This document shows positions 24,413 to 39,200 of a stretch of DNA of 64,000 nt, in pieces (within the stretch, counting starts at the first letter, position 1; every line of letters begins with the position of its first letter). Under the pieces are notes generated by a model. It was not told where the DNA came from, ran no database searches, and saw nothing but the letters and a program-made list of their open reading frames with translations. The DNA is taken from positions 999,885-1,063,884 of the forward strand of contig VZTG01001545.1 of NCBI GenBank assembly GCA_013397845.1, read 5' to 3'. The position numbers and the translations under genes are program-made. The stretch is from Melanocharis versteri (lineage: Eukaryota > Chordata > Aves > Passeriformes > Melanocharitidae).

Positions 24413-27400
24413 GATGCTGCTTTTAGAGCGGACAGGATTTCTCCACAGCATCCTCCTGGTCACTGAGGGGTGTGGCAGGTGATGCACCCATCCCCAAATC
24501 TGATCCTGGGCACTTAACCCCTCTGCAGGGACCTTGTGCAACCCAGCTGGAGACACCCTCCCCTCCCTCATGTCCCTAAACACGGAATGCAATCCCCAGG
24601 AGAGACCCTGTGCTCATGTTTTTATTACCTGCTGCTTTCCTGGAGGAGGAATCTGACAGTCCTGATCCACCCTGTTCTGCTCCTCCACTACTGAGCACCG
24701 AATCCTGACTCTCAGGAGCGTGAGCTGTTGGTCCGGTTAAAGGAACTTTGAACTTACATATATATATAAAATAATAATAACAAATATAGATATGTACACA
24801 CAGATACACAAGATTGTAAGCAAAATTTGCCTAAATCTCTATGATTCTAATCCTAGTAAGACACGGTAATAGCAATAGATTGATATTTCATTTCTAAGGA
24901 CCCAAGGCATAATTTAGAGAAAGGATTCTTATGAGCACAGCACCTGGCCCATAAACAGGTAATTTCCCTCCATCCCATCATTCTCCTGTCCTTACCCAAG
25001 CCTTACTACTTCATACAAGCCATAGGGCCCTTCACAAACTACCAGCATACTGTGTTCCTATTTAGGATATTGGCTACGCTCAGTTTTTATGCAGCTTTTG
25101 ATCCCCACTCCTGAAGCATCCATATGAGGAGCCTTAAAAACAGGTGGGTATGTTTGCAAGAGCAAGCTTTCCCCCCCATCCTGCCATCTCTCATCTTGCC
25201 ATCTTTCATCTTGCTTCATGGATTTTTCCATTAAGAGAATCGAGCTTTTTTTTTTTAATTGATTGAAGTCTTAAGACCTATGTATTAAGATACTTCTCTT
25301 TTTTTTTTTTTTCTTTTGCACATTGGAAGGAGTTGTCTCAGAGATGCGTCAAGTGTGGCTGTTTCTTATTTTATCTTCTCAGTCCAACAGCCTGGCAGAG
25401 TCACACACGGGACACCGTGACCGAGGGCTTGGTTAAGGATGTAGGAGAACATTCCCTTTTCTCTCTGCATCCATCCACACACAAATCATATGTACAACAT
25501 GGGTGCCTGCTAAGCAATGGATTCAGCACGTTCACTGAAGAGATTATTTTCTTAATAATTCCTCCAAGTATGGGAAAACAACTGAGTGCTCAGTCCAGAG
25601 GCATCCCCAGGGCCAATGTGGTTTTGTTCTGCCCTGTCCTTGGAATATTTGTGCCTTGCAATTCCTTGGAAAGAGGGATGCTCGTGCAGCAGCATAAACC
25701 CCTTTGGTGTGCTACCACGTGCCTTCCCTTGGACAATTTGTATTACAGAGGAGTTACAAAGAGGCAATATGTTTGGAATGGCTGATAGAGGAATATTGCT
25801 CATATAGGCAAAACATAACATTTTTAATCCCATCCTCATTTAATTTTTTAAGAAAAATAAATGATCCCTGTATCTTGGCATATGCATCACGTTGAAATGG
25901 AGCCATTACTCTGGGCAGCTTTTTCACAATGTCTTGCATAATGTGCTATGAAAATCATGTACAGCTCCTGTGTTTGTATCTCAGAAGGAAAATAAAAGGC
26001 AGTTAAATTACAATGCAAGAACGAAGCTATGAATGGATGTTGCATTCAAGAAGCCTAATGCTTAAGAGGGGGAAATGACAAGATTTTTTTTTTCCTCTTC
26101 TAGATATTTTATCCTTGCAACAAGCTCAACCGTCAAATGTTTCGAGAGAGGTCAAAACTAGTCTATCTGTCTTTTTTATGTGAGTTTGTGAAAGGAATCT
26201 CTCCGCGTGGAGTTGTACAGGAATTGACACGATAAACCTAAATGGCTCCTTTACAACTGTTAGGGTTTTCTGTAAACACATGCTGTCCTGCCAGCCAACC
26301 AGCTTCAAACCCGGGTGCTGAGCACAGCAGATGGTCTATCCTGCCGATACACACGCTACTAATTCATATTTCAATACACAGCTTTGCTGCCTAAACGAAG
26401 CCACTGCCTCTTGAAAAGTTTTGAAACTTCCCATAACTGGTAATCCTGAGGAGGTTAATTGTGGTGGGAGGGGAAGGCTGCAAAGAGGAGGCGAGTGGCT
26501 CTCACAGGAATGGACATTTTGGAGGTGCTTGTTGCACCGTGATGAGTTGCAAACGTGGGTCCTGCCATGCAGTGCCTCCTGCCAAAGGGAAGCTGTGGCA
26601 TGGCTGTGCTGCATTAATAGAGGAATAAATAAACCCAGAGAAAGCAGCCCTGCAGAACAGAAAAGGTAAGTGGCAATGAAAAATAGGTAGCAGCAATACT
26701 GGCAGCATCATGGTCATAACACCGTGCCATTGGCATGGCCATGTCAGAGGATGGGGATTTTTGGGGGAAGGCAGGTCTTTGGGAAGGAAGCAGGATAATG
26801 CAGCAATTTAAACAGCTGCCTTGACCCTTACTGCACCCGCTCTGCTACTGCTGCTATGAGCAGGAGCATATTTTGGCATCCACACTTTGATGTAAAAACC
26901 CTTGGCCAAATCAGTTTCCTTTCTCATCTCCTGCAACAACCAGCTATCACCTCACAGGTTTGGGGAAGATGGTGCAGTACAAGATCGTTGTCTTTCCATT
27001 GAGCTGCCAGAGCAGGATGTGAAGGGGAAATTCTTATTTCACCTTGAAAAAGAAAGGAGCAGGGGACAATGCAGGTTCTTGGGGGTTTTATGGCTTTATG
27101 ATGCAGGGTAGCAGGTTCATGAAGCTGAAGGTACCGTGGATATCATAGTGTGCAGAACCTTGGGCACGTCAGCCCAGGGCTTGTCACCGTGTCCTGTGGC
27201 CAGGGCATTCTGGTGTCACCAACCAGAGGCTCTGAGGGAGAAGCTGGGAGCAGCCACTGGTCAGCCATGGACCTCTGCTGCACCTGATGGAGTAGGACAT
27301 GGGAGACTCATCCTAAACACTTCCACAAGTGCCTTAGGATAGATGTTCCAGGCGTTTGCCCTGGAGCCCCCACACTGTTGTATTAACTTCTCTCCATTGC

Positions 27401-30400
27401 TGACAACGGCTTACACCAGAAAGAAGAAAATAAAGCTAAACCCCAGAAGGAGCAGTGATCCTCAGCATTAATAACCCCTCTCCTTGCAAGGGGATTGCTG
27501 CTTGAATTCCTCTTGTTGTGGTTTTATCAAATGCTGTGCCTCCTCCACTGAGCCGTGATCAGTTGGGTGACTTCATCAAGTTCAACACTAAGTAGGAGCA
27601 GAACCTCCTTCTCAAATTCATTTAATCTTTCTCCCAAAGGAGAAATGCAAATTAATATTAATTTTCTCTTTTTATTTCAATTCACCTACTTTCTCTTCCA
27701 GAGACTAAATTATAGAGGTATTTCCAAATCCACTGTTTTTTCTCTGGCTGCAACAGAGAATGAGCAGTTCTGATAAATTTGTTAGAGGGGAAAACAGAAT
27801 GAAAGTGTCCCTAAGAGAGAGAGAACAACCATTGTTTTCATACACTATTTTGGCTTTCCTTGGTTAAAGAGTCTCAGATGTGTAATTGGGTTTATTCTTA
27901 AAAGAAAACCCCCAAAAAACAACCCAATTTGGAAATCTTGTGTATTTTTAAAGAATAGAAAACTCAAATCAGGAATTGCTGTGGAAGTCACTCACACTGT
28001 AAATAAGGAAAACATAAATCAGCAGAGAGACAGAGTCTTGCAACTTAATGACTAATTAAAAAATACTAGTATGCAATTAAGGAGTGTCCTTTGATAAACA
28101 TGCTGTACTACATGAATTAGCTCTATGCAGACACACATATGCATTGCAATAATTTATTATTTTTATATCCTAGGCATAAATGCATGGCATGTGTGTGTGT
28201 GTATTATATTGATGCAAGGCAATGCGCAGGGCTCTGTGTGTTGCCATTTGAAATGAAAAATCTACTTACTGTAAATCAGATAACTCCCTTGCATTTAGAT
28301 TTAAACCTTCTCCTTAGCACACCTACTGCCAAGCTGGGGGGGAAAGGCACGAGGAGCATTTCCAGAGGGAAAAGCAGAAGCTAATGAGAAACAGCCATGT
28401 GTCTGAGCCTTTTCATGAGGCTCTGCAGGGCTCTTGGTCCATGGGACAGGAGTCTTTGCAAAGGGCAGTGGCACTGCTTCTGATGGATCAGGGTGTCTTG
28501 CCTTTCCAACTTTCTTTTGGTCACCTAAACCACTTTAAAAGTCTTCTAAATGAGATTTATGCCCATCACACACATCCAGCTGCAAACCAAATCCTGCCAC
28601 TTGCAGCTCCAAAAGCCTTTCCCCACATCCAACTGCTTCTCTCCATGCCTCAGGTGAAGGCAGTGGTTGACAGACACAGCACTACTCACATTTCAGATTC
28701 CTGAGACCAGGATACTCAACCCCACGGATGGCATGAACCTTGTTGCTGGAGAAGACCTAGAACAGAGCAGGTGGATGATAATAAGATGGATTGACCAGAC
28801 AAAAGACGAGCAGCAAAGCAACACAAGCTCAGCACACCATCCCGCAGAGCTTGTCTCATTTCTGCTGCAGCCAGGCTGTTTAGATTGGGAATACATTTTC
28901 TAAAATTCTCCTCCTTTCTTGCTTTCTGGAAAATCCTCCCAGAAATTCTTGGCTCCCTGCAAGCCATGGGGGGGTCTCGGGGTGCTGCTCGGGTGGACAA
29001 GTGGCTGCGCTCCTGCCTGGAGGCAGAAACCACAGCAGCAAAAAAACAGATTTCACGAGAAGAGCAGGGGAGGGAGGGGATGAACAAAAAAAAAAAAAAA
29101 AGGGAATGTGTTAGTTAACTTCGTGTGGTTGTTCGAGCCACTTCCTGACACCCGAGCGAGTCATCTGAATTTAACACATTTCTCTTTTGCATTTTGCAGC
29201 TCACCTTTAAGAGAGCACAAGGCGGAGGAGGTGGGAATATATGGACTTCAGCCCTTCCCATCAGTTTCCCCCTGTTACTTTCAAAGATTTTCTATTTAGA
29301 AAGGAAGGCTTTTTTTTTTTTCCTGCTGTTCATACATTACACATACTTCCCAGCCAAAATATCTCGCTTGTATATTTTTTTAATTTAACCTACATTACTC
29401 AAAATTGCTCTAAGAATAATCAAAGAGAATCAGTTTCCCCATCTCTTTGATTTACCTGAGACTTTATTTCTGAAAAGTGTTTTAAGAAATAACCATTAAA
29501 AAAATGGAGAGATTAACAATTACAGAAAAAAAACAATCCCACATCCTCCTTCTTGTCTGAATCTAATGAAAACGTTTAAACTGCATGGATATTTATCCTT
29601 ATGAAAAACATATGAACAAAACAAAACCCCCAGTATTCTGGTGAGATTCTGTAAACAGGACAAAACGTTAACTGCGGAAATATATCATTTAAGACCTTTA
29701 TTTCCTTCTAGCTCTTTCCAGGCACCAAACGAGCTTTGCATGCAGATTTCGTTTCAGCTGGGTGGAATCATTCTCATAACTATTCTCTAAAGCCCAAGCT
29801 CTGAGGTCAGCCCTGCTCTTTCTGCAATGGGATAAATATTAACAAGTGTGACTAACCCATTCCTTGCGCCCTTCTTAAATTTTCCAGAGTGTGTCAGCAA
29901 GCATGAAAGCCAGAGATCAAAAAAGGCAAGGGTTTTATTGTTGGAACCGGATGGGAACTGGGATGCAATATAGGCGAAGTCCCAGCACCTCGGAGAAGTT
30001 GGTTTATAACAACACCAATAAAAAATGAGGGAATTACTGGGCTACAAGAAAATGACCTTGTTCTCCTGCTCAAAAATGAGTCAGTTTTCACTTGACCCCT
30101 GCAATAACGTTTTACAAGGGCTGGACCAGTGCCCCTGGAGCAAACCTGGCCATTCCCTGTGGGTCCAGGGAGGGGACAGAGGTGGTGGGGAAGGTGTAAT
30201 ATAGCTCAGTGCCTCCTGGGCAGAGGTGACGGGGCTCTGGTGGCCTCAAGGGCTCAGGCTCACTCCTGCTTTTCTCTTCACAGCTTCTGCTTAGAAAGTT
30301 TCATGGATAATCTTCCACCCTCCCATGCAATGCATCCTGCTGCAACCCAGCCTGTCCCCTATGATGGAGTTTGTAAGACAAACACATGTCTGGTTATCAC

Positions 30401-32495
30401 CCAGATGTTTCTAGGGGGGAAACTCTTAGTTTAACAGCTCTGGGGTTCAGTAAAGCACCTCGAGATGCTTAGTACAACTGCAGTTTGAGCTGTGCAGCAG
30501 CAGCAGTGCAGAGCCCAGTTTGGAGGGGATTTGGGAAACAGGAGCCAAGCAGCTTTGTCCATAATCAGTTAAGTGACCAGAAAGCTGTGGATTGCTCTTC
30601 TGGTGAGCAGGGCATTGGGAAGGGAGGGAAAGAAACCAGGGAGGGTTGGGAATTTAAAGGCATCTATCACACAGCTTCTCAAAACTGGACAAATCCTGTA
30701 GACATGGGGAGAGCACGGGGCCTCTGTACACACTGCTCATAGCAAAAATTTGTCAAAACCAGATTATAGCCTTGAGAATACCCCTGCTCAAAGCCAGATC
30801 TAGTCCTGACAAAGCCAAGGAAAATTAAAAGCCAACTGAAAAAACCCAAACCACCAGAAATGATGAGCAGAGGTATTAAATCCTGAAAGAGGTTTTATTC
30901 ACGTGATCAACCAAAACCCGGGCCCATATGATTCAGAGCTGTTCCCTCATAATGCACAGGCCTCTCGCTTTCCAGAACGTGTTTAATTCTCCTCTGCATT
31001 CCCTCAAACGAAAGGCATGCCCCACATTTCAGCACCTCTGTTGCATCTACTCCGCTGACCCCGCAAGAAATCATCTCGCTCGCTTTGTTTCCACACCTGG
31101 CTTTCTTCTCCTCCAGGATGTCAAACTGCAGAGCAGAGCACACTCAAGAACACACACTTTTCTCCCTCCATCCCTTGAAGCACTTTAGCTCGAAAGCCAG
31201 CAATTTTTGAGGTTGCTGGGTTGATGGATTATAAGAAGAAAAAGATACCTGAATTGTGGTCCTGACTCACATAGTTCCTGTTCCACGGTCTTGTTCCACC
31301 CTGGTGCAGTGATAGCCAGAGCTTCCAGAAGCATGAAGGGAGCTTGGCATGAAAAGAAAGGAGGAAAAAGAAACATTTATTGACCCCTTATCTCATAGCC
31401 TGCAATATCTGCCATGGCTTGACAGAATATGTGAAAACGTCCTGCAGACACTGTGCAGGAGAGGTGGACCTGTCCAGAGGTGACACTAATGAAAGCAAGC
31501 CTCATACCCAAACCCCAGACCTAAAGCAAGCCCTTATGTTTTTCCAGCATAGGAAATATTTGGATTTTGGGTTTCTTTACTCGGTGGCTCCTGATGTCCT
31601 AAAAATTCCTGTGTGTAGATGCCAGGCACCCAGCTGAGTCCAAGGAGAGCCAAGAAGGAGCCACCTGCACACGAGTGCCCAAGGCTCTGCCGAGGTCACC
31701 GCCTGCATGGCACGGCAGTGACATTCCCGGCAGCAACGCCAATGGAGCCGTGCGGGAGAGGCCGTGAGGGAAAGTCCCAGGAAACTTTGCAACTTGCATA
31801 ACTTCTAAACTTTGCCCAATTAAACTGTGGTCCCATTAAACTTTCCTTTGGCTGGCAAAGGACCGGCTGAGTTATTATGGGGAACAGCCCCAGGCAATTA
31901 AAAGCAAGAGCAACATTACAAATCTACGGTTTGGTAGACAAAAATCCCTTGCAAAAGACACAGCCCTACGGAGTTATAGCTTACCCAAATGGGGAGAACC
32001 AAATTAAATGAAAAAACATATTGTATATTATCTTAATTTATATATGAGATTTTAGACAGTTCCAGATTTCTGGATTAAATACAATACCATGTGGCTCCAT
32101 TAAGCCTCACTGGCCTTTTAGAATATTATTGAAAGAAATAATATATAACAGTTTGAAAGGTTTTTGGATGCTTGGTGGCATCATTATGCAATTTATTAAT
32201 ATGTGGGCAGAGTGACTAATGCCTCTGAGGATGTATTTTTAGTTTCAAAAATAAAATCTATAAAAAAGAAAAGTGTGCTGGGGGGGCCAAGAAGGAAAAG
32301 CAGCTACAACTGGGTTTGTGCTGGAGGCATGTGGTGGCATCCCTCATTCTGTCTGTCCCTCCACACACCCAGTGCCCAGAATAGCCCTTCTCCTTTCACT
32401 TACACCATTCCCAAAGGGGCCCAGAGGCTCCAGCTATTGCAATTTGGTAGAATTTGGAGTTTTAGCTCCTTTTCTGGCATCTTTCCTCCATTTTT
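24413..32495. other. Long non-coding stretch, nothing recognised
   Basis: About 8 kb hold only homopolymers and short simple repeats. An AT-rich, repeat-free segment at 31980-32220 resembles the other enhancer-like blocks but is not called separately. Confidence 0.45.
29086..29101. repeat. A16 homopolymer
   Basis: Sixteen A after a GA-rich segment. No gene body with exon-like features precedes it, so I do not call a processed pseudogene. Confidence 0.9.
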
Positions 32496-32785
32496 AAGGC
32501 TGAAAGGGACAATTCAGATCATCTAGTTTAACGCTCAATATAAATCCCCAAGAAAATAATTTCACACATTCACTCGTTAATTGAGCCTACTACTATATGT
32601 TTCACCAGTCATCTGGGCTGGCCTCCAGTTCTGATTTCAAGATGCAAAAGGATGACAAATCCCCTGCCCCCTTCAACAGTCTGCCCCCTCTCCCTTCCCA
32701 ATCTCTCAATTTTGCCTGTCTTAAATTTCCAGCCATTGCATCTCGTTATGTTTTTCCCCCGTTAGACTATAAAGACCTTTTGTAC
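32496..32785 (-). mobile_element. Old diverged CR1-like LINE fragment
   Basis: The plus strand reads 'aaggctgaaagggacaattc', 'agatcatctagtttaacgct', and further on 'cagccattgcatctcgttat' followed by 'gttagactataaagacc'. These resemble the reverse complement of old amniote CR1 copies (the 'gatcatctagtctgacc' and 'ccattggatcttgttatac' type), not the young avian subfamilies. It is heavily mutated and the middle part is poorly recognisable. The family call is by eye and should be tested by alignment. Confidence 0.5.
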
Positions 32786-35700
32786 GCAGTATTTTTTCCT
32801 CCAAAAGCATTTACTGCCCAGAGTCAGGGCACTGCCTGATCTGCTTTTTTTTTAGCTAAGTTCACCAAATGGAGCTCCTTAAGCCTCTCTCCACAAGATT
32901 TCCTTTTCCAACCCTCAAATCATCCCTGTAAAACTGAACCATAGGCTGAGAGTTTACAGCCTCCATCATGAATCCGAGTCCCTGAATCTCAGGTTAATAA
33001 ACTCTCTATTTTTTAATAAGGCTTCTGTGAAATGACCAGAAATAGTCCCGCAGGATGTGTTATTTGGAGGTAACTATTTCCACATGGGCTGGAGGTACAG
33101 CCCTGGGAGCAAAGCCTGGGGAGAGCAGTAGGAGAGCTCTTTACCCTTTCCTGCAGCCGTTTTTAGCACTCTCCCAAGTTGCATTTCAAAACCCAGGATT
33201 TTTCTTGAAGGGCCCATCCCGGTGGACATTTCCTAGACCACTAGGAAGAAGCTGAATGATTTTACCTCCCCATGCACACACAGAAACCAGCTCCTGAGAA
33301 AGCTGCTTCTCCCAGCACAAAACCTTCTCTGTGCTCACCAGCACTGGGAGCCCCATCTCCAGCAGGAGCAGAGGCACTGACAGGTCTTGGCACGTCTCAC
33401 TCCCCAAACCACTCCTTCCCCAGGCCCAAAGAGACATCTAGAAAATCTCTGAAACATCACCAGAGCCTCTCTTTCCCCCAAAATTAATAGGATTAAGAAC
33501 AAACCCTGAGGTTTTTCTTCCCCATCTTTTTCCAGTGTTGGTGTCCACACTTTAGAGCTGCTTCTTCCCATTATTCATTGGTTTATTTGCTGCTTGTTAA
33601 ATGACACTGGAGTTTCACAGGAAGCTTGGCTCTAGATCTTTGGAGAATACTTCCCAATGTTGCCAAAAATGCAGTGAAATGACAAGACAGGGTGAGTTCT
33701 AGACAGTCTCCTCAGGCGCCGGAGCTACAGCTCACTGTTCCACAGATTCTGGATGACATAATACTCCACTTTTTCATCCGTCCTGTTTGATTTGGATGTG
33801 AGATTACACACCAAATGAGGAGTTTGAAAGAACTGCCAGCTCAATTCCATTTGGCCTGGCCTTTATATACCCCACAGGGACAAACTTGCTGTTCTGAACT
33901 GAGACCAAAAATTTCAATCATAAGCGATAAAATATCTGAGCGAGGTCAGTGCCACTTTTAAACTTGTTTTCCTCACTTGATTTGTTTGACTCTCTGTTGC
34001 TCAGCTTTACCCCAATGCTAGTGATTAAAATCCTTCAAGACAGGCCGTTCACTTCACTTCAGGCCATTTTCTACTTCCCAAAGTTGCCTACACATGCTGT
34101 GAAATCTTCCTGAGACATGAGAGCTCCCCTAACCCACCTTCATTAATGGTTTCAGACAAACCTTCTGTTCCCCTCTCTGACGAAAGGCCACCAATTTAAA
34201 AGCAAATGTGAGTAGGTGACACAACTAGAGCAAACCAGCTAATGAAGTGACCCTCCTTTCCAGCTGTGTATTGTCCCCAAAGAACACACAGAACATCTGG
34301 ATTAGAAGAACATGCCATTGGTTAGTGACTTGGCATCCCAGGACTGGTGTTACACCCAAAAAGTAATGCAGGCTTGTGCAAGCAGCCTGCAAAGTCTATT
34401 AGATTTACAGGAAATTTTGAAATCTGGTTTAAAATTTAAATTTTCCACATGGCAAGCACAACTGCTCAAGTATTCTTAAAAATACCAGTGCTAGGCAAAA
34501 CCTAAAAGCATGGTTTTATGGTGGAAGCAGGCAGGAATGGGTCAAAAATGCAAATAGGCTTGCATGCAAAGCAAATAAAAATAATCTTTGAAGGGAAAGA
34601 ACATTAGTGGATGTTTCCTAATGGTCACCATTCACCCTGGTCGTTCTTTGCACTCCACTTGCCAAAGGCACAAGGTTTTAATTCGTAGTCAATGTAATGT
34701 TTGGAGTTTCATCTACTTGAACGATTCTTTGGGGACTGGTTGCAATAGCTACATTCTGGGTTTAAATTGCATTTATTTTTTTAAAAACTAGAACAGAATC
34801 TTACCGAGGAGTGAAACTGGAAAGGATAAAATTAGATTCCTGAACGTTCATTTCTTTTTAGAACTAGACATGAAAAAAACTGCATGCAGTTTTGTTAAAT
34901 ATTTTTTCCACATCTGGTGTTCAGTCAAAACCATAAGAAAAGTGCTGGAAATCTCACAAGAAGGCTCGTACTCTTGTGATTTCCAGTCCAATTTTTGCAG
35001 CCACAGGAGATCTGTATAGTTCAGATAAGAATCTGAAGCAGAAGCCAAACCCAAACTGTGAACCTCCTGAGGCTCACCCCACCCACAACAGCTTATGTCT
35101 TTACCCATCATTTGCAGCAGATGTTCTCCCAAATTCTCCAGTGAGATAAATTCCATTAAAAGTTTCAGGAGAAAGATTATAAGATACATACAATACCAAA
35201 TAAAAGTGTCCAGAGGAGCTCATCGTGGCCCATTAAACTATTGTTAAAGACCTTCATCCAGCAACATCTATTGATTAGAGCAGTTTGCTTCTCCTTAGGA
35301 CTCATTTTTCCATGCTGAGCTTTGGGGGCTTTTTGATCTAAAGGCCACTGACGTCAATGAGAGCATTTCCATTGTCTTCAGCGGGCTCTGGATCAAGCCC
35401 TTGACAAGCTGGTTCTCCCATAGGTCAGTCTGGAGAGTGGGTTTCTGCCAGCAGATTGTCCCTAGAACATTTCGCTGTAGATTTACAATCTTTATAAAAT
35501 TTTGAAATGAAGTTCTATAGTTAGATTCATATGGTAAATCATAAATTACAGCAGACTCCGCAAGCTTGGGTTTGAGGGTTGGGATTTTTTTTTTTTCATT
35601 TGGCTCTCGGGAAACATATAGCTTTTTTCCATAGGAACTTTTCTCCAAATGCTAATTTTACCTGTTTTCTGCCTTTTTTCTTTTTTTTTTCTCAACAGAA

Positions 35701-36159
35701 CATGTGCATTTTTCACTGCCAAACTCCTCTGAGGAAGGTTGTGCCTGTGGCAGTGTTGGCGATGTGGGCAGGCAGGGACTCACCATCCTCTGTCTTGATG
35801 TTTGTTGGAAGGGCAGGAGGTGTTTTTGGACTCTGCCTGGTACCAGACTAGTGAAAAAGGAAAGCAAGCCAAGAGTTTCAAAGTACTTTTCTCCCTTAAG
35901 GTGTATTTAAAGTTGGAGGAACATCTTATGTCCAACTCTTCCGTCAAACCCCTGAGGGATAAATCCCTGGAGCGAGGGATGATCCTGACGCAGAGCCTTG
36001 CACACAGGAACAGTGGTGCTAACTGGGACCTCTTGGATCTCAACACTTCCTACAGTGGCCAGGCCACGTGAGAGCAGGACACAAGGGACAGTCCTCAGAC
36101 ACTCGACTCCTAATTCGGATTCCCCCTTGCCAGAGCCTAAATTTAAGAATTCAAGCAGC
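32786..36159. other. Non-coding, old repeat traces only
   Basis: Other than the possible ancient repeat at 35310-35402, I see unique sequence with no gene-like signal. Confidence 0.45.
35310..35402. repeat. Possible ancient dispersed amniote repeat
   Basis: The phrases 'ggccactgacgtcaatgaga' and 'ccattgtcttcagcgggctc' followed by 'tggatcaagccc' look like the 'cattgacttcaatgggagc...ggatcaggccc' sequence that recurs widely in reptile and bird genomes. I cannot name the family. The first phrase includes a perfect TGACGTCA (35349-35356), which here may be a mutation of the repeat consensus and not a selected CRE. Confidence 0.35.
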
Positions 36160-36222
36160 ATTACCAGGCCCATCTGCAAAGTGGGAGCAATAATCCCACA
36201 ATACCTATTCAGAAACGCTGCG
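36160..36222 (+). mobile_element. Possible MIR 3' fragment
   Basis: The segment 'gcccatctgcaaagtgggag' followed by 'caataatcccacaataccta' resembles the MIR segment 'ccccatctgtaaaatgggaataataatacctacc'. Only about 60 bp are recognisable, so chance similarity is possible. Confidence 0.4.
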
Positions 36223-39200
36223 AGGCCACGAACCCTCTCTACACAGAGTAGTACTGTTCAGTAGTAAATGAAATCTGTTTTCACTTCCAAGGCTATGGCA
36301 TAAATTACTATAGGCAGAAATCCAGCCTAGCAGGCAATGAACTGGATGGGGCCCACTCAGTTCCTTCCATCTTTAGCTTTGATTTTCATTGTTCTGTTTC
36401 ATTAATAGAATTTCCTTTTTTTTTTTCCTTTTTCCCTCCCCCCTGCTGTAATTTTTCTAAGCTGTTAATTTGCCAGCAGAAAGAACAGCCTCAAAATTGT
36501 ACACCAGCTCCTCCGAAGCACCCACAAGAATCTGAACAGTTTTTAGCAGACTCAGCATTTTCCTCTTTACTTCACAGCCCTGGTATATATAGAAAAAGAG
36601 GCTGAAGAAAGTCTGTTGTTGTGTTTGCACTGGGGGACCGTAATCTGGCCACTTGTTTTCTGCTTAAAATACATTGCATTCTGCAGAGATTGTCCTTAAA
36701 ATCAGGGTTATCCTCCCAAGTCAGTGGGGCTGTGGCAATTGGCACTACAGGTTTTGAAGGACATAAATATCACCCCAAACCAGGTGTTAGCTGAGACTGT
36801 CTTAATTCATCCTATTCTCTCGTTTATTCCTTTTATTTTTAAGGAGGGTTATTCTGCTCAGATCACCTCTGCAGGAAGGAGAATGGGGGACATGTTCAGG
36901 AAAACTGTAAGGAGCAACAAAATCATCCAGAGATTTTTCCAACTCTCCCCTTTGCTTTCCCATGTTCCCAGTCCCTAAATTTGCCAGGGAGCAGCTCCAC
37001 TGCTGGGCCCTTCTCTGATCAGCAGTGTCAAAGGCTGTGGATGAACAGACATTTCACCACCTCTAGCTGCCTCTTCTGATTCATGATGCCTATGAAAGGA
37101 ATTAACAGCAATAAATTTGATTCAAATCCTGTTTTTTCCCCCAACAGCAGAGTTTGTGACTGCATACAAGTGCTCCCGCTGGAAAGAGAACTGGAAAGCT
37201 AAAAATAAATAAGATGAATGAGGGATTACAGGATAAAGTGATGGCCACTTACAGCCAAACAGGATTCGCTGCTGGAGGCTGATAAGTCTCTTCTGATGTT
37301 GAGAGCAGTGGAGAATCTGCTCCAACATTTTTGTTCAACCAAGCTCTCTTGGAAGTACCACCTGACCATCTACTACTTCCCTGGGGCCCTGGCAGGGAGG
37401 ATTTTTTATTTCAACCTCTGCAGGAGGGGTGTGTCCTGATTGACGAGCTCAATCAGGGTGCCGGGGTCTGTGGGGTTGGATGACCCAGGTTTTAGGGACT
37501 GAGGTGAGGAAGATGGTGTGGAAACTATCACCTAATGCATCCCTTGCTGAACTTACCTCCTCCCAAACATGATTAAATCCTCACCAAGGAGGTTTCTGCA
37601 GGCAATTAGGAAAGGCCACAGAGCAGGACATTATCTGCCCATATCTGAACTCGGATTTCCATTGTAGTTTGGCTTTGCCTATCCAAAAGACCTTGCTTTA
37701 TCCCCACTTTTGACATACAAACTCTCAGGCACAGAAAGGTTAAGAAATGAGCCCAAGTCTCAGAGCCAGAAATAAAACTCATTAGTTCTTCATCCACAGG
37801 GAGCCCTTTGCTTCCGTCTCGTCCGAACTGCCATACAAGCACCACTGTCAAAGGCATCTCAGAAGAGGAGATCAATTTTATAGTGGTTTTACTCTTTGAA
37901 AGCATGAACAGGCTCCCCATTAGGAGCTATAATTTATCTGTCTGTGACCACTGACTGCAGGTCTATGAAATGCATCGAAATGGATTGCACGGAGCCAGAA
38001 AACTCAACCCAAGTATGCATGGCACACATATAACAAAGCTCTGCAAGGCTGAAAGTGCAGAATATCAGCAAGTGCTCTGGTTTTCCAGATTGATTTGGGA
38101 GGTAGGTAGGCTTAGCTGAGGGCTGTGGTTTCTAAATTGGACATGGTTACCTAAAACTATTGGAAATTTGAATTGCATGTCAGATGTCTGGAATAAATGG
38201 ACTCAAGAGACATAAGAAAAAACATGTGGCCCAGTATTTTGCTCTTTTTTAAATGTCTTTTGGAAACTGTTTAAATCTCATCTGGGGCTTGTATAGTTTC
38301 TTTGTTTAGTAATTCAGAATTGAAATTCTTTATAAAGCTTTGCTAATCAAAAGGTAAAAACTTGATTGTTGCACACAGAGCCCTTCATCCTGAAAGATGC
38401 CTGTACAGTTTCCAAAAACATACTCTCCTTTCCAGAAAAGTAAATGATCCTTTGCAAACTAGGCAGCGCAGTTATTTTATTTACCTCAAGTAGACCGAAT
38501 TTAAATTCCAAGCTGGGCCCTCATGGCCTGACCCTGTTTCTAATTCTGCCAAGAGCTGTTGCAGCTGGGCTGTTCTCCCCAGTTTCCTGGTGAAAGGCAG
38601 GCTTGGGGCTGCACATCTTTAGCAAGACCATCCAATACAGTGATGGAGATTTCAAGCCATAAATTTCCTGTGAACTGCAGTCACCTCTGGGGTGAACTGT
38701 ATCACCTCCTCCATATCAATGGCTGTACTGTCCCCCCATGACACTGAAAGGGACACAAGAAGACATCTTTCTGCAGGCAGAGTGGCCTAACCTGAACCAA
38801 GGAGGCAGAACTTGGGATGAAATGTTTCCCATCAAGATGTGGCCTTGGTTCCTACAGAAGAAAAGGGAATTTTTCAGCTTTACCACATCTTGGAGATGGC
38901 ACACGGCTTCCTGTGCTCACTCTGGGGTCTCTAATCCCTGTTTTTCCCAACCTTCGTTGTTTGCTTGGTGAAGTCAACCCAACCAACTAACCAACCAACA
39001 ACCTACTCTTCAGCTTCCTGCCCCACATTCTTTACCTGGTGGATCTTCCCACTTCTGATGTTCTCCAGGAAGTTCTCAGAAAAACGCAGATTTTTTCAAA
39101 GTTTTTCTACTTTTTGTTTTTATGGCATCCCTGAGCTAGACTAGAGAGCTGATCTCTCTCTTTTCACCTGCCTAGAAAATGCTAGGAATGGCATGAGGGC

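Noticed and set aside
29000..29101. A16 tract considered as the tail of a processed pseudogene.
   Set aside because: No recognisable coding or SINE/LINE body precedes it and no target-site duplication was seen.
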